64,000 bases of DNA, taken from contig JADNYV010000010.1 in assembly GCA_015501055.1 (NCBI GenBank), forward strand, positions 372,001 through 436,000, in the 5' to 3' direction. This DNA is from Mucidula mucida (Eukaryota > Basidiomycota > Agaricomycetes > Agaricales > Physalacriaceae). The notes beneath the pieces were generated by a model, which had not been told where the DNA came from, did no database searches, and saw nothing but the letters and a program-made list of their open reading frames with translations. The position numbers were made by a program, and so were the translations under genes. Below, one piece after another: positions 1 to 12,991 of this stretch. The stretch's first letter is position 1, and each line of letters begins with the position of its first letter.

Positions 1-505
1 CACTCATTGTTGCTACAACAGATCGATTTGTAACTTGAATAATCCTGATAAGTTTCGGGATACTGTCCGCATGATTAACGCGTTTTAGGACACAGTCCAG
101 AAGAACGAGCAGATAATGAGTGATGCAGAGAGTATAAACGCAAGGGCAATTTCGGTGGTCGTGGTCGGGAATAAGAGGCACTGGCGATCGAAGTCGGAAC
201 GCGACGCGGCAACTCTTACTTGATGGCTCAAGTTGGTATACATACTTCTTGAGCTTGCTTAGTACCATGGAATTGAGACAATCGCCCAGTAATCCTATCT
301 TAGAAAATGGCAAGTATCTACTGTAATACTTATTCTCATCGCGCGGGGCCTCGCGAGGAAATGGCTTCAGACACATCGACAGGCATGAACGGTCAAATAA
401 CGTTTCAATTTTCAGGACTGGTCTATAGACATATACATTACAGTTCACATCACAGGTCGTAGCTCTTAGACGAAGAGTTGTCACAGATTGTATCACATCA
501 AGGAG
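1..505. other. Left edge, no gene seen
   Basis: Read on both strands, this stretch shows only short unrelated open frames. It lies downstream of the minus-strand P450 gene and probably contains its 3' untranslated region. I see no RNA gene or repeat. Confidence 0.5.
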
Positions 506-2638
506 TCAGTTGAGATGCCCAGTACGAATTAACGAGACAGCCTCCGGGCTCCTTGGCGCGAAAGAAATCTTGAATGGTTCGGCATGACTGCAAAAAGTCA
601 ACGTTCATCCGCATGCCATGGAAGACAGTCCAGGAAACCACGTACCAAAGCAACCCAGAGCTATACTTGCAGACGGCGGGATGGGTGTACCGTCTTTGTC
701 CACGTAAACCGACACATCAAACACCGACACGATTGAAGCTATAGTAATCCAGATCGACGCTTCTGCCATTGCCTGACCAGCACAGATGCGCCGCCCAAAT
801 CCAAAGGCTTCATTCGGATGTGGAATATCCGGATTGAGGCGCCCGTCTTTGAGGAACCGCTCTGGATCGAACTTGTCCGTACGAGGCCCATATACTGCTT
901 CGTCCCGCAACATGGCCCTGGGAAGTTTCATGAGCCAGAGTGAACGCGGCGCAAAGAGACAACAACAGTACCAAGAATTTCCAACAATGATAGCGTCCTT
1001 GGGAATATAGAATCCGTTGTACTCATCATCCCTTGTGACGCTGTGCGGTACGGCTAGGTGATGCTCAATTTGTATAAGCCGAAATAGATCTCAAGGCGAG
1101 AACTTACCCAAGGGAGTAACTGGTCTCCATCGAAGCACCTCACACAAAATAGCGTCAATATAGGGGACCTGGTGGTAATCCGAGAAATCCGGTAGACGAT
1201 CAGATCCAATAGCTTCGGTTACGGCTTTCTGGGCCTTTTTGAGGACATCTGGGTTTTCTATCATTGCCAACAAGAATGTGCGCAAGGCGGAGACCGTCTA
1301 TCATGGGTATTAGATGTGCAGATGAGTGCAACAAACTGCTTACTGTATCCGCGCCAGCTGGATAGATGTTACAAGGTCGTATATAATCCTCATGATTCGA
1401 AAAACTTCTAACTCACCACCATACATAGTTCCTAGTGTGTTACGCAGAACATCTCTTACATGTTCTGAGTCAGAGCCTCCATCTTCTTGAATCTCGCTAA
1501 GCCTCTTCGACGCGACGGAGTCACGGGCGGTCCCTTGAGCCTGCAAGTCGAACGAGTCCTAAGAGCAGAGTTTTCCGTAGAAGAACCGTTGGCTCACCAG
1601 AGCATCCTCGGTAAATTTTAGCGATACATCTGGCATAACGGAGACAGAACGGCGCCACTCTTTGGCTTTCTTCTTGAAGCCCGCCCCAGGAAACCAATCC
1701 GGCAGATATCTAAGTGATGGGATGGAATCGACCAGGAAAGCACCCGCGTTTCCAGTCGCTGCCATTGCCTGCATCGTTCTCTCGGAGACACGTACATAGT
1801 AGTCATCGGCGCTTTGAACATCGATACCATATGTGAACATGAGAATGACCTTGCCCGCCATCCTATCGTTACATGAGCTCCCAGACTTCAAAGATTATTG
1901 AGGCCGTACAGACGAATGTGATCCGAAAAGTCATCTGGATCATCCATGAGGGTTTGTAGGAGAAAACGAGCACCGCGGAGTTCGAGGGGCTGGTATCTTT
2001 CACTTGCAGATTTACTCTGCAATTCGATGTGCGCCAGCTTACGATGTTCTGAACATGATGTTGAGTAAGCGTTCGCACATAGGCGCAAGAAACAGTTACC
2101 TCTCCACGAATCGCCGTACGGACCAAAGGCAAAGTTCCAGCCAAATCCGACTCTAGTTATAGAGCACTCAGCAAGAGTCAGAATGAGGCTGTGGAACACG
2201 TACAAGCCGTTTAGCATAGGAAAAGGCGGTCTAGTACAGGCATAAGTGTTGGATCAACACGTTGTTAGAGCTCGCTGACCGGTCAGAATACATAGACGAC
2301 CGACGCTCAAATAGATCACGAGCGGCGTCCCGGGTGTTCACGACGATAAGTGAAGTACCCATTAGATTGAGATGAATAATGTCTGAGTCTATCAAGTACC
2401 AAACAGGTTAGCAAATACGGAATGCGCGCTAGATAAGCCACTCCTTACTGAACTCTCGACCGAACTCACGATACGCGATCCACTCTTCACTCGGTGGGAG
2501 GTCGTACAGGTTTCCAATCAGAGGCCATCCTTTGGGACCAGGTGGCAGCCGTCGTCTTCGAGCAAGGAATACATTGTAGACCACATAGAGCAAGAGGAGA
2601 AGTGCGCATCGATCGAGTATTGCCACTGACAGATACAT
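506..2638 (-). CDS. Cytochrome P450 monooxygenase (multi-exon)
   Basis: A microsomal-type cytochrome P450, which would insert one oxygen atom into an unknown substrate using electrons from a P450 reductase. The start at 2638 gives a hydrophobic N-terminal anchor followed by a basic stretch and the proline-rich hinge PPGPKGWPLIGNL. Consistent GT...AG introns join about ten exons. Family landmarks occur in order: the I-helix AGADTT near 1340-1300, the K-helix ExxR as EVLR near 1140, PERF near 865, and the haem-cysteine loop FGFGRRICAG near 800-770. The last exon supplies the usual ending with PFK and PRS, and stops at 506. All key residues are present. One oddity is that the reading frame slips by one base at about 667-668, between the PPSA and YSSG segments. 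Restoring the family ending needs one more base in an A pair. The family is certain; the substrate is unknown. Confidence 0.9.
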
Positions 2639-5600
2639 TCGTTTCGGTGCCAGCTGAAGGCTCCTCCTTCTTGACCTGCTTATATCTTTCATCGACGGTC
2701 ATAAGGCGAAGAAGCAGCTGGAGTCCATGTTGCCAGGAGGACAATGCCGCAAGGCCAGATTATCACCGGGTGATACACATTGCAGTTCTATACCCGCCGC
2801 TAGTATTCACTGGCTGAAACTTGCTGCACCAAAGAATTCAACGGAGACTTGTGACCCATGCGACTCCCACATGCGACATTTCTGTTCCTTGTCAGCAGTA
2901 TCTTAGCTCAGATAACGAAGGAAGGAAGGAGTAGACGTGGCGCCATACAATTGAGAAAATTAGCACAGATGTGCTCCACGTCGCCGCAAACGTGCAGTAT
3001 AGACCCGCGGTATGACAGCGCAGGCAATACCTGCATACCATGAACCTCGACCTTATGACTTCCAACTCCACGACCATCTCCTTTGTGAGAAAGAAGATGG
3101 AGAATTAAGTTCGCAGGGGCGAATCCGAGGATCCGAGGAATAAGTCGAGCAACGATACATGCAATCGGGGCGCGGCACTCTCACAAAAGTGAGACGTGAG
3201 AGATGGAGGTCACGAGAAGGTACTTAACAAACAACGAACAACAAACCGCAGTCCGGCGCGAGAGGGCGATATACCTCAATACACTGACAACACAAAAAGA
3301 AACTGTACGCCGGCGAGTTTCAAGCAACTTGACGAGCGCTCATAAATTCTTCTAACGGAAATTCAGCTCAGCCGAATTCGTATAAGTAATGTCTATTCAT
3401 GAGAGTTGAAGAAGATTGCGAAAGAGGTACCGACAGAGCTATGAATATAACGGTCGTAGCCTATGACCAGAGAATGACAGATACTTGGACAAAGAACCGT
3501 CACATTGCTTGTATAAAGGTTCGTTATCAGAAGCCCTCAAGTCGATTTCTGTCTGATACACTGGCACGACTCAAAGAGAATCATCCTACGGTGGGCCAGC
3601 ATCCTGGAAGTGACGATAATGATTGTCAGCCGCCTCGTGCCATCTCGATTGAGACGATTCATCCCCAACGGATCCCCATGCCAGTCGATTTCACCTCCCC
3701 CGGATCGCTCGAACGCCTTTGATTCCCCACATCGAGCGAATGAAATACATCTCCTTTCCCAGTAAAATACTTGAACTCGGCAGGACCATGGCGTCCCGCC
3801 AAGAGGGATGGCAACGTCACGACTTCCCATTATGGCGCTCCGTCAATGTACACAAAGTCCCATTACATCCGACGCGTCGTCGATCACCTCATCTCCTGTG
3901 GCGTCATTAAGTCCGAGTCGGAGAGCAATAGTGTGCCTCCCAAGAAGAGACGACGCGTTCTTTGACGGAGATCGGCGTTACATGCGAAGTGTGTTGGTAC
4001 GTGTTGGCCGTATGGCCTTTTCCCTTGAAGCGAGGCGTTAAATGGCCAAATTTGAGACTCAGGCAAATGGCAGATACAGGCTATGCCTACTTCAAGACCC
4101 GGAGAGGAGTTCATCGATGACATGACATGAGTCGGAGGCGGGAAGAGACGACGAGCACTCCATTGCCGTTAGTTGAAGTAGAGAAGTCGTCAAGTGCGAC
4201 GGTAGAGCTGAGAAGTCGTAGTAGATGGTCTTCGCCGGTTGTCCGGGGTACCTCAGAATTCAAGCGTAAACACAGAGTGGCTGAAGAAGAGGGAGCTTAC
4301 ACTGATTTTCACAACTCCTACTCATGCCCCGAAGCAGTATGCTAATGGTCTCGAAGTTTCTGTTGCTCTTACGGCTGCATCTTGATGGGGACCGACGAAG
4401 AATAAGCTCTGAGCCACCCTCGTTCCCTCAATCTAGAGTACATGAAAGGTATCCACTCAAACCTTGCTTCTTGGGCTACGCGCTCGGCCAGTGTGACGAT
4501 TGCTCGAGTGGATCAGACTTTATTTGAGAGAGGGAGCGCTACGTGGTCGCACCAGAAAGGCCAAATTGTAGTTTCCATGAACGTGCTTATGATCAATTGC
4601 TCCCAAAGAACAACCTGCCAGAGAACTTGATTCCGCAGTTTGAGGTACAGTGACAGAGATACATCCAGCCACACCACAACCTACCCGCGACGCTAGCGCT
4701 AGGCACACGCTTGCCACAAAGCATTCAAACGTTTGGCATACTAGTCAATATACCAGCGAATCCATATCAGGCACACTCACACGCGACATGCAAACAACCT
4801 ATAGTACCCCCCGAAGCCGATCTTTTGTAGCGACACGACTTGAATCGGGAACGACTTCGCTGAAGTTGACCATGAGAATATGGCCTCCGATGGTCGAGCC
4901 ATAGCCTAGATCAACCTACGTTCAATGAGAAGGTATCAGTATTGAAGACGATCAACGGCAAAGCATGAGCATCTATGTGGAGCTGGCTGTACGACGCGTC
5001 AAGAGATAATTGAGTGATGCATGGATACATACAATACACCACATCCTGGTCCAGGCCACAAGAGGAGACACGGGGCAACGCGAGATGTCAAGCGCGCGTA
5101 ACGAAGGGAGTCTACCGGATTAGGTACAGCCAAGTCCGCGAGCCCGGAGCACATTGTGGTTTGAGCGGAAGGTCTGCGCGTGGATTGATACCTTCGGAGA
5201 AGGAGCGTCCTAGGAAGCCTTCTGCTTGCAAGAAGCAAAGCCTCGGAGACCCAGGTTCTTAGCTTTGATTCCAGGCCTCCCTGTCTTTCCTAGCGTTAAG
5301 GTGTGCGCGCGCAGCTTCTGAGCTGTTATCTTCGCGTTCGAAAAAGCCTGAAAACAGGCCGAACCAAGCTGTGTTGTCCACATTGAGCGACCTCGCTCCT
5401 TCTACAATTGGCAATAAGTGAGTAAAAGAGATCGGCATATGCCGATAACGGAAGTTGCACGGATCAGAGACATTACAGATTAATTATGGAGGTGTCTTCC
5501 TACACCCTCTCTACTGAGTACGTCTTGGCTCCTCTCATGTTCGCATTGTGTCTAGAACGCCCCACGTGTACTCAATACGTCCCCGGCATCTCATTTGAAT

Positions 5601-7024
5601 CTTCCTTCCGACTCGGAATTTAACTAGCGTGACTTGAATCGAGCTTCGAAGTGTGGCGCTAAGAGCACCGTTTTACGTTCACCGAGCCTTCCAGAGGCCT
5701 TTCAGCCTCGACTGGCGCGTTCCTAGATGGCGTTAGGCCTACCGAGTAGTGAGTTCAAACGTTCATTATCCATACACTTGCTCGTTGGCGTTGATTTGTC
5801 ATCGTTCGTGGATCTCGAGGGGTTGCCACGTTGTGTAAGGGGATAGGTACACCAAGACAGCGATTGGAAAGGAAGAAAGATGACCTTTTAGTCTTAGAGG
5901 TGTGTAGGTTCCCGCTGGAATACTGTAACTCAAATGTGGGTTCTGTGATACTTGGTGGAGCAAATACATTGGCTTCTCTTATTGAACTTGGAAGTTCACC
6001 TCTATTATGTTTCAATTACTGAAGATTGTATAACGTTGGCAGATGATCTTTGCTTACATGTCTAGTATGAAGGACGCCGCCTCAGTTCAGCCTCTTCACG
6101 GGAACGATGGACGTACACAAACGTGATCCGTCCAGGAATATGAATTTCGCGTGGCAGGTAAGTCTGAATGACTCGTCGTCGGCCTTGAATGGTCCACTTT
6201 AGGCAAGCAGTCGAGTTCTTACAGGTCTAGACGTTTCCCATTGAGAAATACACCCCTCAAAGAGCGAGAAAGCTCGGTTCCACTACCATGCCCGAACCTC
6301 GGCTCGCGCCACAGTACACTGACCGTAAATGTCGACACGTTCAGGCACTTGCCGCGTACTAGCATCGTGCCTCAGACGCGGTAAATCGGGCAGGTGCTCG
6401 TGAAATTAATCATGGAGGTGCCTTTCCTTGACTGGCTTGATCGGACTCCGATGTCAGAACTATTCCGTTCGAATGCAGTGCATCGGGGCAAGGACGACCT
6501 CTACTCTCCCCGAGACGAAGACTTACTGCTAAGCTTCAAAGCTTCAGGGAGTGCTCTGAGAGGTTGGGCGCCGGAGCGGCTGTGGACGTCTTCCGAGAGC
6601 TTCTTGAACGGTCCTTTGAATGATCCGACTTGGCTGACTGGCCATTCAGACTGTGAACTCGTGTTTCATTTAGAGCTTGCTCGGCTCAGACCATCTTGCT
6701 CTCATTCAATAGTAAAGTCTTACGCCTAAGCTCCTGTATATTGGGAAGACTCTCTCAGCTTTCCTCTACTCTGTGGTCCCCGGTCATTCCGGTCAGAAAA
6801 AGATCGTGTACAATAGCCCCCATCTCGCAACGCGCCTCCGGGACAGCAGGCGCCGATCTCAAAAAGGAAGGAGGGGCTAGACCTCGGTCCTTTTGCCAGG
6901 CATCGACCCTAAATGGTGACAGTCGAGGAGGTGGCTGTGGTACGATCTGCACTTTGCATCCGAAAACAGAATTTGATCACTAATTTAACCCCTTCTCGGG
7001 CACAAACTCTAAATGCGGTATCTG
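2639..7024. other. About 4.4 kb with no recognisable gene
   Basis: Open frames here are short (mostly under 110 codons) and overlap on opposite strands. They show no conserved motif and no convincing chain of exons. The longest, 3399-3722 (+) and 6394-6729 (+), resemble nothing I recognise. I found no terminal repeats, long terminal repeat pairs or transposase or reverse transcriptase motifs, so old decayed repeat or plain intergenic DNA are equally possible. Confidence 0.5.
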
Positions 7025-7025
7025 C

Positions 7026-7032
7026 TATATAA
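7026..7032 (+). promoter_or_regulatory. TATA-like box at zinc-finger gene
   Basis: The sequence TATATAA touches the first in-frame ATG at 7032. If it is a working TATA box, transcription would start about 30 bases downstream and that ATG would be missing from the message, so the true start would lie elsewhere. Confidence 0.3.
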
Positions 7033-8204
7033 TGCACGGGTCTTGCTCGTTGATCAGTACCAATTTATCCTCCTCCGACACAGTTCCCGGCGTACTCAAC
7101 GATAACAATGACTTACCAATTCTTGGTACGAGCAATCCGATCTGCGCGCCACACTTGCTAATGCCATCTTTCTAGACGCTTACAATCCATATATCATCGA
7201 CGAGCAGTCGCATCATCATATCGCCCAATACCCATCCAAGGCTGACTTTGCATACGATGGTAATTGCATCTGTACTTTTCACTCGCCCGGGTTCTCATCG
7301 CCATCCAGCTTGCACTGAAAACTATGCTTCGACATCGTCTTGGACGCCGGAGATATTTGTAAAACAAGAGACTTCGCCTCAAAGTACGTTATCTCGTTCG
7401 CCTGTACTACCTGCGTCTAATCTCCACCTTAGTGTCCCTTCATCTACCTATCAATGCCCACCACTTTCATATTCCTGTCGAACAGGACGAATATGGTCGT
7501 CTCATTTCCAAGTCGCGTCTCATTCCTGACAGTGTCGTTAGACGTTTACAATCAATCGACATGGCCTCGAGAATATAATGTCTCGGCTGCACCTCAATTC
7601 GTGGCTGAACTAGGAGCTGTATCGGAATGCTGGTCTCCATATACCGATGCGCTCACGCCAGAGCGTAAGTATCTTTTGTTGTGGCGCAACATATCTTGAC
7701 CGAGCTTCAGTCCAATATTCGTCGCCCAGCGCGTCAGAAACAAGCAATAACGTCTTCGACATGCAGTTTGGTCAATCCCTACAGTCGACACACTATGAAC
7801 ATTCTTTGCACCGCTTCTCCAGCGAGATATCCTCCACTCCTCCCCTGTCCCCGAAACCAGTCGCAGCTCCCGCCAAACAATCTGCCACTGTAGGCGATGA
7901 TTCGTCACGCCGACGCCACCCATGTCTCATCCCTGGATGTTTGCGCCGCTTTACCAGCCAGTACACGCTCAAAGTTCACATGCAGGCGCACAAACCAAAG
8001 CCGCGTGTGTCCTTCCTGTGCACGCTCGGCTGCGGCGAACGCTTTTCGCGCCAGCACGATCGTCTGCGCCACGAAGTTGCCAAGCACAACAAGGTCTGCG
8101 AGTTCTCGTGCGATGCCTGTGGCCGGTTCTTTTCCACCGCAAAGACTTTGGGCAATCACAAGTGTCCGCTGGCTCAGGGTGGTACGCGCTGGGTGCACCA
8201 ATAG
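7032..8204 (+). CDS. C2H2 zinc-finger transcription factor
   Basis: Probable DNA-binding regulator in the nucleus. Six exons join in frame. The N-terminal half is low-complexity and rich in Ser, Pro, Gln and His. The C-terminal 100 residues hold three fingers: C-x4-C-x12-H-x3-H starting CLIPGCLRRF, C-x3-C-x12-H-x4-H starting CTLGCGERFS, and a third, CDACGRFF...HKC, in which a cysteine sits where the last histidine should be. The protein ends shortly after, at a TAG at 8204. The start at 7032 was chosen because only this ATG gives the right phase into the second exon; the closer ATG at 7108 would splice out of frame. No introns interrupt the finger region. The targets cannot be told from sequence. 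The next gene is convergent, on the minus strand. Confidence 0.8.
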
Positions 8205-8732
8205 AATCGGGATAGTAATCTTGCATTTTGGGTTTTGTATATCACTTATTATGATCCGTTTCTGTGGGGTTTCCTGTACAATTGCAGCTTTACATGTTAT
8301 TATTCGCTCTTTTGGAACTCATACACTGTTGCGTAGCGTGAACGCGAGAAGTGGTATACTCGGTCTTTACCGAAGGCGTTTACCTCTGTGGACTGCAAGA
8401 TTCAGGTGTACCTTCTCGGTTCAACAGCGACATTTCGAAGCTCTGCAGTTGCCATTACGATTTAGATTCATATAGTCTTGTTGTATAAATGTCGTCAGTG
8501 ATCGCGATACTTTCTATCCGAGAGCCATCTCTGGCAGGGCAACATCCGTAGTACCTCCCGCAAATATACGGCTATTGGCTCGAGATCTTCCGCGGTGTAC
8601 GAAGGCTATTGCTCTCGTACTTCAACAATATGCCAAAAAAGATATTATACACGTCGATTAAGTTATATTGACTCTTTCTGATGTCGTTCTTCTGCCATGC
8701 AAGGGGGGACGCCGTCTAAAAGAGCGCGATCA
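8205..8732. other. Convergent intergenic region
   Basis: This lies between the stop codons of the zinc-finger (+) and F-box (-) genes. It presumably holds both 3' untranslated regions. No other feature was seen. Confidence 0.5.
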
Positions 8733-10108
8733 TCAGAGAGTGACAGGTATCGATCGGAAACATGGAACGAACCATCGAAAAAATAATCGCCCACTCTTGA
8801 CGAAACGCGGTAGGGAGGCGATTACGAGGTCCTCGATGTCGGTGATAACCGGCGCTTGTTGACGCTCGTCCGGGAGATGGAAGATCACTTGTTGGAGGGC
8901 GGGGAAGTGACGCGACGACGCCAACAGGCCATCAAGCCGCTCCCACTCCAGTCCGCGGTCCAAACCGGACAGATGCACATTCAATGCCACCTCGATTTGG
9001 CGAAGATTTGGGGCACGAAATGCGGGCAACAATGTGACGAGAACGTGAGTGTTGATAGCATCTTCACCATCAATCACAAATGTCTCGAGCGATTGAAACG
9101 AGGTGAATGTTCCAAACTCCACAAAAGAGGCTGAAAAAGGTATATCGGCTACTCGTTATTCCTGAACGAAAATCCTATGCTCACCGAGGGCATAATCAAC
9201 CTCTCCGGGCTTGCTTGTCTGAGATGACTGAATGAAAGGTGTTTGACGCATGAAGCCTTCGAAACAAGTTCCGTGTACAGCTGTATCTCGTCGGACTCCG
9301 GTGTCTCGCCATCAAGGGGCTGCCAGCCTATTTGGAAAGACACTAGCCCAGTTAGGTCGAAAAACCTATGCAGCCAGGTCAAAAGGTCGGGGCGCTCCAA
9401 CAAGTTCTCCGTCGACAGATGACGCAGGCGGCACAACTCGCTTGGGGGCGGGATTCTCTCAAAGTCATCCGTCGCATCGCTCAGGTCCTCCCAAACACCG
9501 ACACGGTCATCCAATGCCAAACTTTTGAGGGCTGGCATTCCCGAGACAAAATCCACCACCTCCTGCGGTGCGCGGAAACTGACGAAATAGAGCTCCAGCT
9601 CCTCGACCTTCTGCATATCCCTAAACGCCCTTTGCTGTTCCTGCCCAAATTGATGTTGAAAATCCACGATGGCGAGGACGCGGACCGCGGTTAGGCGATG
9701 TATGATTCGCAGGGCTGCGCCACCTTGAAGGAAAGGGAGACGATCCTCTGCAACTTCACGCGAGGAGGAGTCGATCGCGTTCCCGTCCTCATCTTCGTCA
9801 CTCCCTCCTAACCAAAGTCTCTCGATATATGGGATGAGGTGTGGGGCTGCATCGAATCGAGCGTTCCAAACGCGGCATTTGCTGTTTTCATACAAGGAGA
9901 GAGAGGAGAACAGCCTCCTCTGGGAATAGGGCGTCCACCATTTGCAGACAAGGGCACATGAAGGTAGGTCGTCATCGTTGGCGTGTTGAATGATGATTGG
10001 GATGAGTTCGGCGGGGATTCGGGGGTTAAGGGATGCGTTGTCAGCATCCCGGGCAGTTCCAAAAGGAGAGCTCGAATGGATTGGATCCCTCGCAGGAAGA
10101 GGGTCCAT
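8733..10108 (-). CDS. F-box domain protein
   Basis: Probable substrate-recognition subunit of an SCF ubiquitin ligase. An F-box-like segment lies near residues 27-75 of the chosen protein, with the core IPAELIPIII followed by LPSCALVCKWW, the usual Leu/Ile-Pro-Glu plus Cys...Trp pattern of agaricomycete F-box proteins. The rest is leucine-rich without clear repeats. The start at 10108 (MDPLPARD) is preferred; an in-frame upstream extension to 10231 would add a hydrophobic stretch unusual for this family. Two exons are separated by a short intron near 9184-9132. The canonical donor GTGAGC and acceptor CAG leave the second exon out of frame by one base. Either a weaker GAG acceptor is used, or one base is missing in the CC pair at 9184-9185. 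The target substrate is unknown. Confidence 0.75.
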
Positions 10109-11211
10109 GATGCTCGATTCGCTGGATGTGCCACCGCAGAAACACTGGTGGATAGACGCCAACATGATGGGACTCTCATATATGACCAGCAAGAGGAGTC
10201 CGAGGGAGAGACGGAGGACACGAGGCCGCAATTATCTGCATTGCGATTTCGAAAACAATAGTGTTTTTTCATTCCAAGATTAAAAACCTCCGCAGCTCCG
10301 TTTCATTCGCAGAGATTAGGACAATTGGGACGCCCTGTTACACCCTGGAAAATGATTAGTCGTTGAAGGGCTAACGGAAGTAGGCGCTCAATTGTGTGGG
10401 ACACAGCCGGATGTAAGGACAATGTACGGGAAATCAAGTGCTGATGGGGAACAATGAATCATCGTGATCTAGGCATCAAGGAAGAGAGATCACGTACCGC
10501 GACTAGACTTTGCATGGCCTTAAAGAGAAAGCAAGAGAGGTTTTAAGTTGAGAGACACATGGAGAGGGTTATCAAAAGTAATTTTCATGTCTTTTCAGCC
10601 AACACATGATGAGACCTTTATCACCCAAGATCATTTGCAGAAATACATCCGCCTGATGAAGTAGAAGAAATGTTTTTCGAGATATCCTCGCCGCTTCAGT
10701 GTAGTAATCAGTCGAGCAAAGCGCGCTACTTCCTTCGTTGCGCCGACTGCGAGAGGGTTTTGATAGAACGTGTAGTGTCCCATATCACAATTCCCGTCCT
10801 ATGCTGCGCGTTATGTCGCGTGCTTATCTGAGCCCTTTTTGCTTGCTTTCGGGTCTAAAAGCACTATGAAGGAGATAGTCGTTTTCCGGTCGCAAATAAT
10901 GTCTTCCAAGGCACAAAGCAATTATTGCGCTGGGACCTACCATGGTCATACACACATTCAGAGAACTAGATGATATTGCTACGAAGTTTCATCAGGCTTC
11001 CTCGACATTGAGATTATGCCACATTCGTGCCTAAGGAATGAACTTGAGCGCAATGCCAGCAGACGACAGAGTGACCTACTAGCTGCATCCCCCGGTGGAT
11101 CATTGCGGCAAATTCATGCGGTAATAACAACGTCGTGTCAAAGATCCAGTTGAATCTGGCCTGACACATGAGAAGACGCCGATAATAAGCAAGGGAGTAT
11201 CCTGATGAACA
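10109..11211. other. Intergenic, no gene seen
   Basis: About 1.1 kb without a convincing exon. It is upstream of the F-box gene and downstream of the next minus-strand gene. Its first part is an in-frame extension of the F-box reading frame (to 10231) that may be untranslated leader. Confidence 0.45.
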
Positions 11212-12009
11212 TCACGAAAGAATTGTCTCCGCGTCTGCTTTCCTATCCGCCTTGATCTGCCGATACCGCGCAATGGCCTTTTCCCGCTCCGCCTCCATCA
11301 TCGCCTTCTGGGCCATTGAAAGCACCCCAGAATGCTTATTGAATTCCGGAACCACCGTTTTGGTGACCTTCTTCAGTTTGAATTCCGGTGGAGCCTGAGC
11401 AATATCGTTGAGACGCTTCGGCGCCGACGTCGAGAGCTGCACAAAGTCTTTGGGACGATCCGCATGCTTTGGCGGCGGTGGAGGTGCCGGCGATGGAGAA
11501 CGCTCCTGCGGTTTACCGTCGAGCTTTTTCTTTTTCTTCTTGTCCAATTCCTCGGCTTTGGCTTTTCGCGTTGTCGCCAGTGAGGACTGTACGGCGGACC
11601 TGACCAGCGGCCGCATATCTTGTTCAACTCGTCTACAGACGCTCAATCAATTGTTTCTGTAATGAAACAAAATACGCACTTGTTGAAGTGTTGTAATGAT
11701 TCACCAGGCAAGATCTTTGGCGCTGCTGATTCGTCCTCAGTCTTTCGTCGTTTGCCTTTGCCTTCGCCATTGTCGCCATCCTCCGCCTTGCGTTTGTTGG
11801 TCTTCCATTGCTGGCGAACGCTGAGACTGTTCAACACCCGGGCCACGGATTTTGGAATCGTTTCATTTTCCAGTGAGTGATGTCCTGGAGCCAAATCCGA
11901 GCCTCTAAGAAATAGATAAATCATGAGAGAAAAAACATACTGAGATGATAACTTACCTCTCTGACCGCTGCTGTTCTCTCACTGACCGTTTGGCGCGTTT
12001 GTGCGGCAT
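11212..12009 (-). CDS. Small basic nuclear protein, CCDC137-like
   Basis: Three exons encode a highly charged protein of about 230 residues. Exon 1 starts at 12009 with MPHKRAKRSV, a nuclear-localisation-like run. Exon 2 carries a conserved-looking IPKSVARVLNSL segment, a Lys/Arg-rich stretch (KGKRRK) and PKILPGESLQHFNKRV. Exon 3 has a KKKKKK run, a Pro-rich stretch (PAPPPPPK) and an Ala/Glu/Arg-rich helical tail. The order of an IP-x-R helix, a basic region and a PxxxPGES...F-x-x-R motif matches what I recall of the eukaryotic CCDC137 family (nucleolar, chromosome periphery). That assignment is from memory of the motif pattern only. Both introns are canonical and frames join cleanly, so the gene looks intact and expressed. 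Confidence 0.7.
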
Positions 12010-12964
12010 AGCCTTGTCGGATGCACGATGATGGTCAAGACGAACGATTTGTGTATCACGCGATCGACACGATCAAACAAGAGCCTCCGAGACGCTGGTC
12101 GCGATGTCGTTGATTATAGTTGCTGCAACCACAAGAATGCATGTTCGTAAGCCAATCTGTCCAATGTCTTCCAGCTCATCTTATCTCAGGGTACTTTCTA
12201 TCGCGAGGGAAGCGGACGCCTTGACGAAACTTCTCATCTATACAATCATCTAGTTCTCTGGTTTCGAATTGATGTAACATGAACATGTAAGATGTATGAG
12301 GTCCTACCCCAGTGATTGCCTGCTGCGCTGTATATTGTAGTCGGAAGTAGGGAAATACCGACGACTTCATATTTCTTTCATAGTGCCTTGGCCCCCGAAA
12401 GCAAGCGAGAAAGTTCAGACTCAGATCAAACACGAAGCAAGGCCGTGCAACATAGGATGGGAAGTAAAAGTATTTTCCGGGATGCTATACATCTCTCTAA
12501 CAAACTCTTGCAGTCGGCGCAACAAACGAAGAAGCGTCTTCATGTCACGTGGAATATACGCTCAGTTTTTCCCGCCATCACGAACTCAAAGCTGCCACCG
12601 GTATTCTTTCCTCTCCCGCATTATCTGCTCCCGTTTTTGGATCCTCCGGAATGGCCTTGGACCCGAAGACGCCGCGATTCTTGTACTTTCCAGTAGTACA
12701 GTCCACGACTAAATTGGCAGTACCCTAACCATATAACACGGACTTTGTGTTTGCTTGTCCGCAAAGAGTGGGAAATCGGCAAAATACGGTCCCGACACTT
12801 CCTGGTCTTACAGTATTCGACGCGCGCTATGGATTGCTTCAGCAAGGCGGATAATCCTGATATACTGTCGCGGTGCACTCAGTCCGTCCGCAAGGAAGAA
12901 GCAGATCGACCAGGCTCGCCAACTTCCGGAGATGCGTCATGATTCATCTACAGCAGGGGCGAGG
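12010..12964. other. Intergenic between divergent genes
   Basis: About 950 bases between the start codons of the basic protein gene (-) and the FAD oxidase (+). The short open frames on both strands have no recognisable motif. This is expected to contain both promoters. Confidence 0.5.
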
Positions 12965-12971
12965 TATAAAT
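12965..12971 (+). promoter_or_regulatory. TATA box of FAD oxidase gene
   Basis: TATAAAT lies 27 bases before the first possible start (12992) and 51 before the second (13016). With the usual 25-30 base spacing to transcription start, the ATG at 13016 (context ACAATG) is the more likely initiator. Confidence 0.5.
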
Positions 12972-12991
12972 TGCCACCGTGGGCTCTATAT

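Noticed and set aside
7897..8475. 192-codon plus-strand frame overlapping the zinc fingers
   Set aside because: It is an alternative frame of the finger exon; the C2H2 frame has clear family motifs.
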